From assembly GCA_964444135.1 (NCBI GenBank), contig CAYUFX010000008.1:26180-90179 (forward strand): DNA of 64,000 nucleotides, given 5' to 3'. The notes below the pieces were generated by a model. That model had not been told where the DNA came from and made no database searches. It saw only the letters and a list, made by a program, of their open reading frames with translations. Below, piece after piece: positions 26,798 to 35,688 of the stretch. The stretch's first letter is position 1. Every line of letters starts with the position of its first letter. Both the position numbers and the translations under genes were made by a program. This DNA comes from NIOZ-UU13 sp964444135 (GTDB lineage Bacteria > Planctomycetota > Phycisphaerae > Sedimentisphaerales > Anaerobacaceae).

Positions 26798-27844
26798 TTA
26801 GCGGCCTATCGATGAAATCGGCACCCAATCGGGTTCCTTGTTGTGGTTCCCGTCAGTTGTGATTTTTACCCACTTGCCGGACATATCACCCACACAGATA
26901 TCCCAGCCTCTCGCCTTACCACCAACCTGTTGTGCTCCCCCGAAAGGGCCATAGCTGAAAGCGATGTACCGACCATCTGGTGAGAAGTCAACATGATAAA
27001 CTTTAGACTTACGCAGGCATTGGACAACATCTTGGATATTAGTTACCCGGGGTGTACGGCCCGTCAGGTCGATATCGCCGACGCGTAGATTCCAGTCGGT
27101 CTCCCCCCATACCATTTTTGTGCCGTCAAGATTAAAGTCGGGTCGGCAGCCCTTAACTCCCCACCATCCCAGGTCAAATAGCTTTGTCCCATTGGCTTCA
27201 AAAGCCAGGATAGCATCGCTGTACTCCATACCTCCCTGTACTGCGGCAACAAACCAATTGCCATCGGGTGACCAACACAGAGCATAAATGTGATGTAAAC
27301 TTGTATTAGGGTGAGGAGTGTATTGGCCGATTTGAAGGTCGTAGATTATCAGATCAGAGGTTGCGTACGGCCTGTCGCTATAGCGCTCATACTCTCCCAT
27401 TAAATAAGCGATTTTTTTGCTGTCAAACCTCCAGCAAGGCTGCCGGGCGTTTTCGGCAACTTTGACACGCTCGGTCCCGTCAATATTCATATAGTAAACA
27501 TTTCGCACCTTTCTTCTACCTTCCCCTTCATCAGCAACGAAACAGATCTTTGTACCATCAGGAGAAACGTGGGGATACATCTCATCCACATCAGGGGTGT
27601 TAGTGAGATTAATCTGATTGGAACCATCGGCATTCATCATGTACAATTCCCAGTTTGGTCGGCCCTCGGTTTCTCGGTACGTTTCGTACAATATCTTAAA
27701 AGGAACTCCTTTCAGATTCAGCTCCTCCCGTTGTGACGGAACTTTTCTCATGTTTTGTCTTTTTGGAGTGAGAGGTCTGCGCTCAGTACCGTTGACTGCG
27801 GTCAGAGTTAGTATCATGGAGATAAAAATGCCAACACTTTTCAT
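26798..27844 (-). CDS. Secreted PD40/TolB-like beta-propeller protein (2)
   Basis: A 348-aa protein from ATG 27844 (AAGGG upstream; a TTG-type start at 27871 is less likely). The signal is MKSVGIFISMILTLTAVNG. The propeller repeats follow the same order as in its downstream paralogue: NWELYMMNADGSNQINLTNT, DGTKICFVADEGEG, LCWSPDGNWFVAAVQGG, DFNLDGTKMVWG and DFSPDGRYIAFSYG, ending NHNKEPDWVPI. The two proteins are alike along almost the whole length, which points to tandem duplication. It is the first gene of the five-gene minus-strand operon and is 14 nt from the next one. Molecular role not known; perhaps ligand sensing or scaffolding. Confidence 0.85.
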   Translation of the reverse strand: MKSVGIFISMILTLTAVNGTERRPLTPKRQNMRKVPSQREELNLKGVPFKILYETYRETEGRPNWELYMMNADGSNQINLTNTPDVDEMYPHVSPDGTKICFVADEGEGRRKVRNVYYMNIDGTERVKVAENARQPCWRFDSKKIAYLMGEYERYSDRPYATSDLIIYDLQIGQYTPHPNTSLHHIYALCWSPDGNWFVAAVQGGMEYSDAILAFEANGTKLFDLGWWGVKGCRPDFNLDGTKMVWGETDWNLRVGDIDLTGRTPRVTNIQDVVQCLRKSKVYHVDFSPDGRYIAFSYGPFGGAQQVGGKARGWDICVGDMSGKWVKITTDGNHNKEPDWVPISSIGR

Positions 27845-28058
27845 AAGTAGCCCTTTTCTCGAAATATACAATCTTTACAATTCTTTACTCTATTTTGCAT
27901 CAAATCTTTGATAAAGTCAACAATCCATAATCTTGCGACTACCTGTGTTGTGAACTTTAGATTGAGCTTGAGTTATAGTCGTCACTGTGATATGTATAAA
28001 AGAGAAGCACAATTGTTTTTTGTGATATGTCTAAGGTCATTATTAGAACGGCTGCACC

Positions 28059-30395
28059 ATGACCGCCAAGCATAGTGATAGCAGCAATAAGTCATCCCTG
28101 AACAAGCTAACGCGCAAGAAGCGGAACAGAAAGAGGAACCGTTCACATAAAATAGAGCCAGACAAATGTGCTGAACGCAAGAAACAAGAGCAGCAAAGAA
28201 ACAAACAAGGAGCGCCGCCAAAACGAGTTAAGGGATGGCGTCTGTGGTTGTTTCGTGTTATCTGCCTTGTGGTTGTTCCGATTCTATTTTTCTTGTTTTT
28301 GGAAATTGTCCTGCGCATCGTTGGTTGCGGATATTCTCCAACTGCGACCATCAAGTGTAAAGTCAACGGAACAGGTGCTTATGGAGACAATGTAAAATTT
28401 GGCTGGCGGTTCTTCCCCCGAAACATTGCCCAGGAATTTGACCCGTTCATTTTCTCAGCGGACAAGCCGGACAATACTTATCGAATCTTTATACTTGGGG
28501 CTTCTACTGCTCAGGGCACGCCGGAGGCGGCGTTTAGTTTTGGACGAGTTCTTCAGACAATGCTGCGCAGCGCGTATCCGGAAGTGACATTCGAGGTTCT
28601 TGTCGCTGCAATGCCGGCCATAAACTCGCATGTGGTTGTCGAAATTACTAAAGATTTCGCAAAACACCAGCCCGACCTGTTCATTGCATATCTCGGCAAC
28701 AATGAGGTCGTAGGACCCTATGGAGCAGGAACCGTCTTTGCTCCCCTATCGAACAGCTTGTCCCTTATACGTATTGGTATTGCTGTGAAAACTACGAGGC
28801 TGGGACAACTTCTGACGAGCTTATCAGAATCAGCAGGCGCAAAACGAAATGTTCACACGGTTTGGCGCGGCATGAAAATGTTTCTTGAGAAGCAAATACG
28901 ACCCGACGCCCCCGCTTTGGAGACGGTCTATCAACACTTCCAAAGAAACATCGAGGATATTAGCCGCATTACCGGTGAAAGCGGAGCTAAGATAATTCTT
29001 TGCACTGTAGGCAGCAGCCTGAAAGATTGCCCGCCCTTTGCTTCCCTCCACAAGCCTGGGCTTCGTGAGGAGGAAAAGAAAAAGTGGGACGATATTTACC
29101 AGCAAGGCGTCGAACACGAATCAGCAGGTAATTATGCCGAAGCGGTTGAGCACTATTTAGCCGCCGCCCGGATTGATGACCGTTACGCCGACCTGCAGTT
29201 TCGACTGGGCCGCTGTTATTGGGCCATGGGCGAATATGACAGGGCCAGGGACAGGTATATTGAAGCACGTGAGATGGATACACTTCGGTTCCGTGCTGAT
29301 ACCCGAATTAACGAGATTATTCGGGCTGTCTCAGGTAACGGTGCCAAGGAAGGTGTTTATCTCGTGGACTTTGTCAGAACGCTCGAAGAAAACAGTCCTT
29401 ATAAGACTCCCGGAGAGGAGCTGTTTTACGAGCATGTACATTTAAATTTCAATGGCAACTATCTCCTGGCCAAGACAATTTTTGAGCAGGTGGAAGAAGT
29501 GTTGCCGGAATGGGTAAAACTTCGACAAGCACATGAACCTTCAATGCTGACCGCAGCCCAGTGCGCCCAGCTTTTAGCCTATAATGACTGGGCCCGATAC
29601 AATAGTATTTACAAGGTCCTTAATTACTATATAAAGGAGCCGCCGTTCACCAACCAGCTCTACCATAGCGAACGCCTGAGCCGATTGCAGCGAAGACTCG
29701 AGGCCCTTGAAGCAGGCTTAACGCCCGAAGCTCTAAAGAATGCCGCAGCTCAGTATCTCCGGCTGATTGAAAAAGAACCATCCGATTTCTGGCTGCATCG
29801 GAGATACGCCGAATTACTGTCGGTACGTTTAAAAAACGAGAGGGCCGCAGCCGAGCAGTGTCGTCTTACACTGAAACTTTTACCGCATTCTTACAAACCG
29901 CACCTTCTATTGGCGTTATCGCTCGGAAGGCTGGGCCGTCTTAATGAGGCTATCGACCATCTTCTGAGGGTGATAGAAATTAAGCCGACCAGCGCCAATG
30001 CTTATCACTGCCTGGGTATGGCACATCAAGCACAGGCTCGCATCGATGAGGCCATAAAATATTATTCCATAGCGGTTCGAATCCAACCGAATAACAGCGA
30101 GGCATACAAAATTCTTGGAGAGCTGCTGTCTCAGCAGGACAAGATTGACCAGGCAGTAGAAATATCCCGAAAGGGATTGATTTTAATACCGGATGACCTT
30201 TATCTGCATCACAACCTGGGTGTGTTTCTCAATATGCAGGGACACAAAGACGAGGCGGTCAAAGAGCTGCAAACCGCGTTACGTATAGACCCAATCTCGG
30301 CTCAAACTCGCAAAGTGCTCAATGCCATACTGAGCGGGCCAAAGTACAGTCCAAAGGATGCCTTACGGCAAAAACAGAGGACAGAAAACAGATGA
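28059..30395 (+). CDS. Membrane-anchored SGNH-hydrolase domain with C-terminal TPR repeats
   Basis: A 778-aa protein. The N-terminal 55 residues are very basic (KKRNRKRNRSHK), then one membrane segment at about 59-80 (LFRVICLVVVPILFFLFLEI). Residues 140-475 are an SGNH-type domain: ILGASTAQGTPEAAF (Ser near 149), YLGNNEVVGPYG (block III) and EHVHLNFNGNYLLA (block V His), with a TPR pair inserted at about 345-400. TPR helices fill about 560-770 (YAELLSVRLKNERAAAEQCR, YHCLGMAHQAQARIDEAIKY and so on). It is likely an outward-facing esterase/acyltransferase with a protein-binding arm. It is divergent from the PD40-HDAC-MBOAT-SGNH operon across 214 nt and could work with it. No clear ribosome binding site is seen. 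Confidence 0.8.
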   Translation: MTAKHSDSSNKSSLNKLTRKKRNRKRNRSHKIEPDKCAERKKQEQQRNKQGAPPKRVKGWRLWLFRVICLVVVPILFFLFLEIVLRIVGCGYSPTATIKCKVNGTGAYGDNVKFGWRFFPRNIAQEFDPFIFSADKPDNTYRIFILGASTAQGTPEAAFSFGRVLQTMLRSAYPEVTFEVLVAAMPAINSHVVVEITKDFAKHQPDLFIAYLGNNEVVGPYGAGTVFAPLSNSLSLIRIGIAVKTTRLGQLLTSLSESAGAKRNVHTVWRGMKMFLEKQIRPDAPALETVYQHFQRNIEDISRITGESGAKIILCTVGSSLKDCPPFASLHKPGLREEEKKKWDDIYQQGVEHESAGNYAEAVEHYLAAARIDDRYADLQFRLGRCYWAMGEYDRARDRYIEAREMDTLRFRADTRINEIIRAVSGNGAKEGVYLVDFVRTLEENSPYKTPGEELFYEHVHLNFNGNYLLAKTIFEQVEEVLPEWVKLRQAHEPSMLTAAQCAQLLAYNDWARYNSIYKVLNYYIKEPPFTNQLYHSERLSRLQRRLEALEAGLTPEALKNAAAQYLRLIEKEPSDFWLHRRYAELLSVRLKNERAAAEQCRLTLKLLPHSYKPHLLLALSLGRLGRLNEAIDHLLRVIEIKPTSANAYHCLGMAHQAQARIDEAIKYYSIAVRIQPNNSEAYKILGELLSQQDKIDQAVEISRKGLILIPDDLYLHHNLGVFLNMQGHKDEAVKELQTALRIDPISAQTRKVLNAILSGPKYSPKDALRQKQRTENR
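30351..30371 (-). repeat. GAAA-loop-type palindromic repeat, copy 4
   Basis: On the minus strand it reads TGCCGTAAGGCATCCTTTGG. It lies in the last codons of the SGNH-TPR gene and abuts the 30373-30440 repeat. Confidence 0.6.
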
Positions 30396-30440
30396 CAGAA
30401 GTCAGAAGCCAGAAGTCTGAAATCTGACGTCTGACTTCTG
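30373..30440 (+). repeat. AGTCAGAAATCAGA-type repeat at the end of the SGNH-TPR gene
   Basis: It starts in the final codons (KQRTENR) and runs past the stop at 30395. It includes an 11-bp perfect inverted repeat, CAGAAGTCAGA at 30396-30406 and TCTGACTTCTG at 30430-30440, which could act as a weak terminator. The family matches 26692-26768 in opposite orientation. Confidence 0.65.
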
Positions 30441-30796
30441 TAAAATTACGGAGCAGGCCAGAGTTGCTCATCAAGCCACTGATCTGCAAGAGCATACCTT
30501 CACCGTCTTTGTTTGTTGTTTGGCTGCTTGAAGATTTAAATTAACGTTTTTTCCTTACCATCAGCCCAATATGGAGCAACCGTCTTAAGGTTAAAGAGCC
30601 GGTCGTTTCTCATAAGTTCCGGGCAATTGCATCGAGCAAAAAGATTTGGTAGTATAGCAATCTGGAGAGGGTGAGAATTGTTAAAAAGTTGTTATATGAG
30701 GGAAATATTAAATTCATAGTTCACCATGGAAACGAATGAAAACTATTAGAGTGCAGCGTTCTGCTGGCCCAATTTACTCAGGAGGATTCGTAGCTC
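30441..30796. other. Intergenic region, 356 bp
   Basis: Between the SGNH-TPR gene and the PQQ-like gene. It contains AGGAGG at about 30780, the PQQ-like gene ribosome binding site. The rest is AT-rich with no feature I can name. Confidence 0.3.
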
Positions 30797-31837
30797 ATGA
30801 GAACTAACTATCGAAAAGAGTTTTTTTGCATATGGTGCTCGGTCACCTTGGCGCTTATGGCGTTTAACACAACTCTGGCCGAGAACTGGCCCTGTTTTCG
30901 AGGACCGACTCGGCAAGGTATATCAAATGAGAAGGACATCCCGCTCGAATGGAGCCAAATGTCCAACATTGTCTGTAAGAGACCGATTCCGGGCGAGGGC
31001 TGGTCATCGCCTATCGTTTTCGATGAACACGTGTTTGTAACGACCGCAACGGACGGAGGCGCATCATTTCGTTTGTTGTGCCTCGATCGGCTGACCGGAA
31101 CCGTCCTTTGGAACAAACAAGTGCTCCGGCAAAATCCGGGACACAAGCAGAATTTCAACTCATACGCCTCTCCCACGCCGGTAACCGACGGTCGGAGAGT
31201 ATATGTCCTGGCCTTTGATGGAACTCTTGCGGCAGTTTCGATGGAAGGTAGTGTAATTTGGACCCACCGTGAGTTTGAGTATTACAGTGAACACGGGCTG
31301 GGAGTTTCGCCGATACTGTACAAAGATTTGCTAATCGTTCCCTTTGATGGCAGCAGCAGCGGTCCGGACAGGAAACTCGGATGGCAAAAACCATGGGACC
31401 AGGCCGTGATACTTGCGCTGGACAAGGATACAGGCGAAGTGCTGTGGAGGGGCCGGCGAGGGTCTTCCCGTATCGCACATATCACACCACAGGTCCTGAG
31501 TGAAAATGGCCCCCTTGTCTTCTGTCGAAGACAGGAAAGGGGGCTTTTCCTGGTCACCGAGACCGGTGTCGCCAAGTGTCTCAGGGCGGAAACCGGCGAA
31601 GTTCTCTGGAGAGAGCGCCTGGAAGGTCGATACTCGGCCTCGCCGGTCTGGGCGGATGGCAGGATATATTTCCTCTCCGAGAAAGGCAAGACCACGGTTG
31701 TCCGAGCGGGAGACGAATTTACAGTCCTTGCCGAGAATGAGCTCAACGAGAAGTGCGGCGCCAGTCCCGCTGTTTCTCAGAAGCATATTTTCATTCGGTC
31801 GGAGAATAATCTCTACTGTATTGGCCGGGGCCGGTAA
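30797..31837 (+). CDS. Secreted PQQ-like beta-propeller protein with internal deletion
   Basis: A 346-aa protein with a signal peptide ending near TLAENW, then the planctomycete outer-membrane-biogenesis-type propeller: NWPCFRGPTRQGISNEKDIP, WSSPIVFDEHVFVTT, LLCLDRLTGTVLWNKQV, YASPTPVTDGRRVYVLAFDG, ILALDKDTGEVLWRGRR, CLRAETGEVLWRERLEGRYS and ASPVWADGRIYFLSEKGKTT. Homologues of this type run to about 420 aa. Here the blade after TPQVLSENG is gone, and residues 238-252 (GPLVFCRRQERGLFL) are encoded by a dispersed palindromic repeat. About 70-80 residues therefore seem to be lost in frame. AGGAGG precedes the ATG by 12 nt. Function is unknown; it may be a non-functional propeller. Confidence 0.8.
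   Translation: MRTNYRKEFFCIWCSVTLALMAFNTTLAENWPCFRGPTRQGISNEKDIPLEWSQMSNIVCKRPIPGEGWSSPIVFDEHVFVTTATDGGASFRLLCLDRLTGTVLWNKQVLRQNPGHKQNFNSYASPTPVTDGRRVYVLAFDGTLAAVSMEGSVIWTHREFEYYSEHGLGVSPILYKDLLIVPFDGSSSGPDRKLGWQKPWDQAVILALDKDTGEVLWRGRRGSSRIAHITPQVLSENGPLVFCRRQERGLFLVTETGVAKCLRAETGEVLWRERLEGRYSASPVWADGRIYFLSEKGKTTVVRAGDEFTVLAENELNEKCGASPAVSQKHIFIRSENNLYCIGRGR
31509..31544 (+). repeat. C5TT/AAG5 palindromic repeat inside the PQQ-like gene
   Basis: A 36-bp unit with outer arms CCCCCTT and AAGGGGG and inner arms GTCTTC and GAAGAC around TGTC. The same 36 bp occurs at 51428-51463 and, inverted with one extra G, at 31966-32002. Confidence 0.85.
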
Positions 31838-31896
31838 ACTATGAGACTACGAAGAACGTCCGTTTCGTTGATGCAGTACAAATGGAGAGAATAGAT

Positions 31897-32123
31897 TTAA
31901 TTAGTTTCTGTTGCGGATAGAGTATTTGTCATTCCCGCCCCGCATCGTGTGCGGGATAAACTCCAGCCCCCTTTCCTGTCTTCGACAGAAGACAAGGGGG
32001 GCTTTTTCGCTCTGGACCCCTGCTCCTTCGACCCATTCGGCTTCGCTCAGGGCAGGCTTCGCTCAGGACAGGTTTCGCAGGGGTGACATCGTCGATTTTT
32101 GTTTTCCGCAACAGATACTAAAT
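31897..32123. repeat. Dispersed repeat with terminal inverted repeats, copy B (227 bp, composite)
   Basis: Ends are TTAATTAGTTTCTGTTGCGG and, on the other strand, TTTAGTATCTGTTGCGG. The core is the same as copies A and C (TGTCATTCCCGC, TTTTTCGCTCTGGACCCCTG, CGCAGGGGTGACATCGTCG). It is longer because two other repeat families sit inside it: the C5TT/AAG5 unit at 31966-32002 and a CTTCGACCCATTCGGCTTCG GCTCAGG-type unit at 32024-32072. Confidence 0.8.
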
Positions 32124-32330
32124 ATGAAACCAGGCCGATATCCTGTTCGGAAAGCCGATGACATTCATCATAATATACTGCATATTCGAGCCGTCAACCG
32201 CGGGCCATTACCAGCGGGTTTTACATATTATATGCAGCAGGAAACAGACTCACCCAACCGGGACCGCAAACCGGACAACCCAAGGGTACCCATGATGATT
32301 TATTTGGTCAAGGTGAGAAACAAGGGGTGA
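32124..32330 (+). CDS. Small hypothetical ORF, 68 aa
   Basis: Frame from ATG 32124 to TGA 32330, starting right at the edge of repeat copy B (MKPGRYPVRKADDIHHNILH ...). No signal peptide, no family that I recognise and no clear ribosome binding site. It may be the tail of a decayed gene cut by the repeat, or noise. Confidence 0.25.
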   Translation: MKPGRYPVRKADDIHHNILHIRAVNRGPLPAGFTYYMQQETDSPNRDRKPDNPRVPMMIYLVKVRNKG

Positions 32331-32388
32331 CCATTTTGAACGCTATCACCCTGATATGAAACGGTTATTTTCAAGTTATCATTTTCAG

Positions 32389-33768
32389 TTACTTTGTTGT
32401 TTTCTTCTCGAAAATAGATGGTTTTTCTCTGGTGAATTCCATCCCCCTGCCGGTAACTATCTCCTGTTTTTCTTTGACGAATTGGATGTACTGTAGCAGC
32501 TCCCATGCCGAGTTGTGCCACCTCATCTGATAGCCTCTCTCGTGGGCACGTGTTTCCATCTCAAGGCGTTCGTCTCGATTGAAGACAAGATAGTCAAGGG
32601 CCTGTGCTATTTGTTCGACCGAAGGCTCATCGGGATCGACCAAAACGCCTCTGGCATGAGGGCCAATAATGACACCGTCCTTACCTTGAGCCTCTGAATT
32701 AATCAGCTCCACCGCGTACTTAAATTTCGTTGCAATAACTACTCTGCCTGAACCCACGGTATCTGCTAATATGCCGCTTGATATTTGTTGTAAATTAAGA
32801 TAAGGCAGCACCATGATATTTGTCGCACCGTAAAGATTTAACAAAGTACTCTCATCCAGAAAAGTATCAAGAAAAACAACATCGTACTGTCTAAAATCCG
32901 TAGTATGAAACTCTTTGATTTTACACCATCTCAGCTTTGAATCCTCAAGAGTCTTATTGAGCATTACTTCATATTCTCGGTATGGCTTTCCACCTTCTGC
33001 TTTTACAAATTCAGGATGGCATGTTCCTGCAATCAAATAAACCACCCTCTCTCTTTGAGCTTTCGTACACGATTCATTCAAAAACCTTGCGTAAGCTCGA
33101 ATACTGTATTGCAGCCCTTTGCCCGGCGAGTGGAGTCCAAGTGTTGTAACCAGAAGCTGATTTTCCAGGCCATATTCCTGTTTTATCGCTAACCGGTCAA
33201 ATTGAGAAGGATGTTGCATTCTAATCCCGTGGTCTATATGCCTGACTTTTGAACGGGTGATTCCATAAGTGGCTGATTCGAGTATATCAACCGCACTGTC
33301 CGTTGTAACAAGAAGTCCGTCACTGTTGTCGGCAAGGTCCTGCAGGACCTTTTTTTGATGTTCGTTCGGACTATCAAGAATAGTATGCAGATAGACCAGG
33401 GTCATAAACTCCTGCTTGTGCAATGCTTTTGCCATTGCGACAAAATTAGTACCTTTTGAGTCGTTGCCATCTTTATCCGGATCAAGTCCGTATTCGTGCT
33501 GCAATAGAACCACAGTGGGATTGGCGCTTTCGCGTGCTCTGGCAACTATATCCTCGGTAGCTTTGTGCCAGGATTCCGGATTATACTGATGAATGATGAG
33601 GTCCACCGGAATGTTATACGGCAGCTTATCTTTATCGATTGCCGCAACTCTTATATGGCCCACTTCTCCTGTGAAGTTTTCAAGGGCGTTGGCCAAATCA
33701 CGTGAAAATGTCCCTACACCACACTTTCGTGGTGGGTACGTACTCACAATTCGTATGTTATACGGCAT
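32389..33768 (-). CDS. GT4-family glycosyltransferase
   Basis: A 459-aa cytoplasmic protein. ATG 33768 is preferred: GAGG lies 8 nt upstream and the protein begins MPYNIRIVSTYPPRKCGVGT, the Gly-rich nucleotide-sugar loop of GT-B enzymes. The C-terminal Rossmann half shows LGLHSPGKGLQYSIRAYARF and LNLYGATNIMVLPYLNLQQI SSG, the donor-binding region in which a Glu usually contacts the sugar. It differs from plain GT4 by HQYNPESWHKATEDI and LLQHEYGLDPDKDGND, a branch often found near mannoside phosphorylases. It lies 34 nt downstream of the MobA-like gene, apparently in one unit with XdhC. Donor and acceptor are unknown. Confidence 0.85.
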   Translation of the reverse strand: MPYNIRIVSTYPPRKCGVGTFSRDLANALENFTGEVGHIRVAAIDKDKLPYNIPVDLIIHQYNPESWHKATEDIVARARESANPTVVLLQHEYGLDPDKDGNDSKGTNFVAMAKALHKQEFMTLVYLHTILDSPNEHQKKVLQDLADNSDGLLVTTDSAVDILESATYGITRSKVRHIDHGIRMQHPSQFDRLAIKQEYGLENQLLVTTLGLHSPGKGLQYSIRAYARFLNESCTKAQRERVVYLIAGTCHPEFVKAEGGKPYREYEVMLNKTLEDSKLRWCKIKEFHTTDFRQYDVVFLDTFLDESTLLNLYGATNIMVLPYLNLQQISSGILADTVGSGRVVIATKFKYAVELINSEAQGKDGVIIGPHARGVLVDPDEPSVEQIAQALDYLVFNRDERLEMETRAHERGYQMRWHNSAWELLQYIQFVKEKQEIVTGRGMEFTREKPSIFEKKTTK

Positions 33769-33802
33769 GGAAGAACCCTCGTGGGTATTTTCAAAGCACT
33801 CT

Positions 33803-34390
33803 TTATGGATTGGTCCCGAACTGAAATCGATAGTCCTCAGGAGTATCAATACCGGTCAGGATTGTGCTCTCGGATGTTTCAAGTTCGAGAACTTTTTCTG
33901 CATTCGAATGTAGGACATACCTGGCACCTTGTTCTTTCGGGGCATTCACCAGCTCGCTGAACAGTGACCTTGAGAATAATGTAGGATGCCCTCTTTTTCT
34001 GTTAAAAACAGGGACAATGATTGGATTATTCGTCTCCTTGAATTTAGCGATAATCTTATTAATAACCTCTTTGGTAATAAATGGATTGTCCGCCAAACAG
34101 GCGAGGATGGCGTCCGTCTCTTGTGGCGTATCCTCTATTGCAGCGATTAAAGACGACAGCTGTCCTCTTTGATAATCTTTATTTATAACAATATTTGTTC
34201 CGGATAAATCAATCGAATTTTTTATCATTTCAGCACCTGCTCCAAGGACTATGGTGATTCTGTCCACATCGGAGACTCTCAGTACTGAAATAATTTGTTC
34301 TAAAAACGTTTTATCATTAAACCTCAATAGGGGCTTTGACTTCCCCATTCGCCTGGACTCACCGGCTGCTAATACTATTGCATTTATCAT
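33803..34390 (-). CDS. mocA: MobA/MocA-like molybdenum cofactor nucleotidyltransferase
   Basis: A 195-aa protein with the nucleotide-binding signature AIVLAAGESRRMGKSKPLL (5-23), LADNPFITKEVI with the metal-binding Asp, and GHPTLFS. MocA adds CMP to molybdopterin to make the dinucleotide cofactor used by xanthine-dehydrogenase-family enzymes. Its ATG overlaps the stop of the XdhC gene in TGATG, so translation is coupled. With the divergent molybdenum hydroxylase genes just upstream, a role in maturing them is well supported. The symbol is by similarity; MobA (GMP) cannot be fully excluded. Confidence 0.85.
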   Translation of the reverse strand: MINAIVLAAGESRRMGKSKPLLRFNDKTFLEQIISVLRVSDVDRITIVLGAGAEMIKNSIDLSGTNIVINKDYQRGQLSSLIAAIEDTPQETDAILACLADNPFITKEVINKIIAKFKETNNPIIVPVFNRKRGHPTLFSRSLFSELVNAPKEQGARYVLHSNAEKVLELETSESTILTGIDTPEDYRFQFGTNP

Positions 34391-35484
34391 CAGTTTCCTT
34401 CTTGCAGCTCTTCTGAAAGAGTTATTCTCATATGATTTGTTTTAGGCGCATCTCCAAGCCTTCTTATTTTTATCAGCTCGCTAACTATGCTTAGAGCAAT
34501 TTCTTCGGGGGTAAATGCGCCTATCGAAATACCAATAGGAGAATAAACCCTCTCAAGTGTTCTTATCGGAATTCCCTTTTCGTGGAGGTTTTTCAGAATA
34601 GTAAGTGTCTTTCTTTTACTCCCGATCATTCCAATATATTTTGCATTCGTTTTGACAGCTTTCTCGAGAACTATTTCATCGAATTTATGTCCCTGTGTGA
34701 CAATGATGATATATGAGTTCTTGTTGATGTCAATTTTATCGAAAATACTTTCATAACCTTCGACAATAATATTACTTGCATCTGGAAATCTGTTTTTGTT
34801 TGCAAATTCGACTCTGTCATCACATACGGTAACTCGAAAATTTACAGATTTTGCAAACCTTGATATATGGTAGGATAAATGTCCTGCGCCAAAAATGAAA
34901 ACCATCGGTTGTTCGGCGATCGTTTCGATAAATATTTCTACTCCATCCTCCAACGTCTTCTTTGCAGGGCGTTCTTTAGCCACGAGCTCTTTTATGGATG
35001 CAGTGACTTCGGGGGGAAAATTAATATTAGCGGTGGTATCAAGCTGCTCGACACTTCTTAGAAGGATTTTTTCAGGTGCCTTGTTGGGACAAATTATTGA
35101 AACAAGGGCACCCCAGACTCCGTTCTCTATAACGACTGAAAGCTCTTTAAATAATGGAAGGCTTTTTTTATCAAAGGTTTCAATAAGAAACTCTATCGAC
35201 CCTCCGCATATTCCTTTTTCATCATCTTCAGTTCCATCGAAATTAATTTTGACTACCTGATTTTTCGTCTTAGGCAGGACATTTTTGGCTATATTGATTA
35301 CATTAGCTTCGGTCAATCCTCCACCCACAGTGCCTGTAGTTTCTCCATTTTTCCCCCAAACGAGCATCTTATAGCCGACTTTCCCGGGAGTTGAACCCGT
35401 TGTGGATATTACTGTTATCAAAGCAATATTTTCGCCCCTGCTGAGAACGGATGTTGCTTTTTTATATACATCAAGGTCATTCAT
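34390..35484 (-). CDS. xdhC: XdhC/CoxI-family molybdenum hydroxylase maturation factor
   Basis: A 364-aa protein with the XdhC/CoxI domain at the N-terminus (TVISTTGSTPGKVGYKMLVW, GTVGGGLTE) and a C-terminal Rossmann domain (FIFGAGHLSYHISRFAKSVN, GMIGSKRKTLTILKNL, PIGISIGAFTPEEIALSI). XdhC proteins bind and protect sulfurated molybdenum cofactor and insert it into the hydroxylase. It is divergent from the two hydroxylase operons and translationally coupled to the MocA-like gene. No clear ribosome binding site precedes the ATG at 35484. Confidence 0.92.
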   Translation of the reverse strand: MNDLDVYKKATSVLSRGENIALITVISTTGSTPGKVGYKMLVWGKNGETTGTVGGGLTEANVINIAKNVLPKTKNQVVKINFDGTEDDEKGICGGSIEFLIETFDKKSLPLFKELSVVIENGVWGALVSIICPNKAPEKILLRSVEQLDTTANINFPPEVTASIKELVAKERPAKKTLEDGVEIFIETIAEQPMVFIFGAGHLSYHISRFAKSVNFRVTVCDDRVEFANKNRFPDASNIIVEGYESIFDKIDINKNSYIIIVTQGHKFDEIVLEKAVKTNAKYIGMIGSKRKTLTILKNLHEKGIPIRTLERVYSPIGISIGAFTPEEIALSIVSELIKIRRLGDAPKTNHMRITLSEELQEGN

Positions 35485-35688
35485 CGTTTAAGAATAATCG
35501 TTAGCTATTCATTAAGTTTAATTTGTATCTTGCATTGTTCCTAACTAATTGTATAAAAGGGCATTGTAAAAAGAAACGGCCTTTTAATGAAATATCTATT
35601 TAAATTATTCTGATAGTGAAATATAAAGCTGTTTGCGCGGATTAATTGAAAATATTTGGTGAGGATATCAGCTAAGAAGGAGGCTAAT

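Noticed and set aside
31911..32330. A 139-codon plus-strand frame
   Set aside because: Its first half is the translation of repeat copy B; only the last 68 codons could be a real ORF, listed with low confidence.
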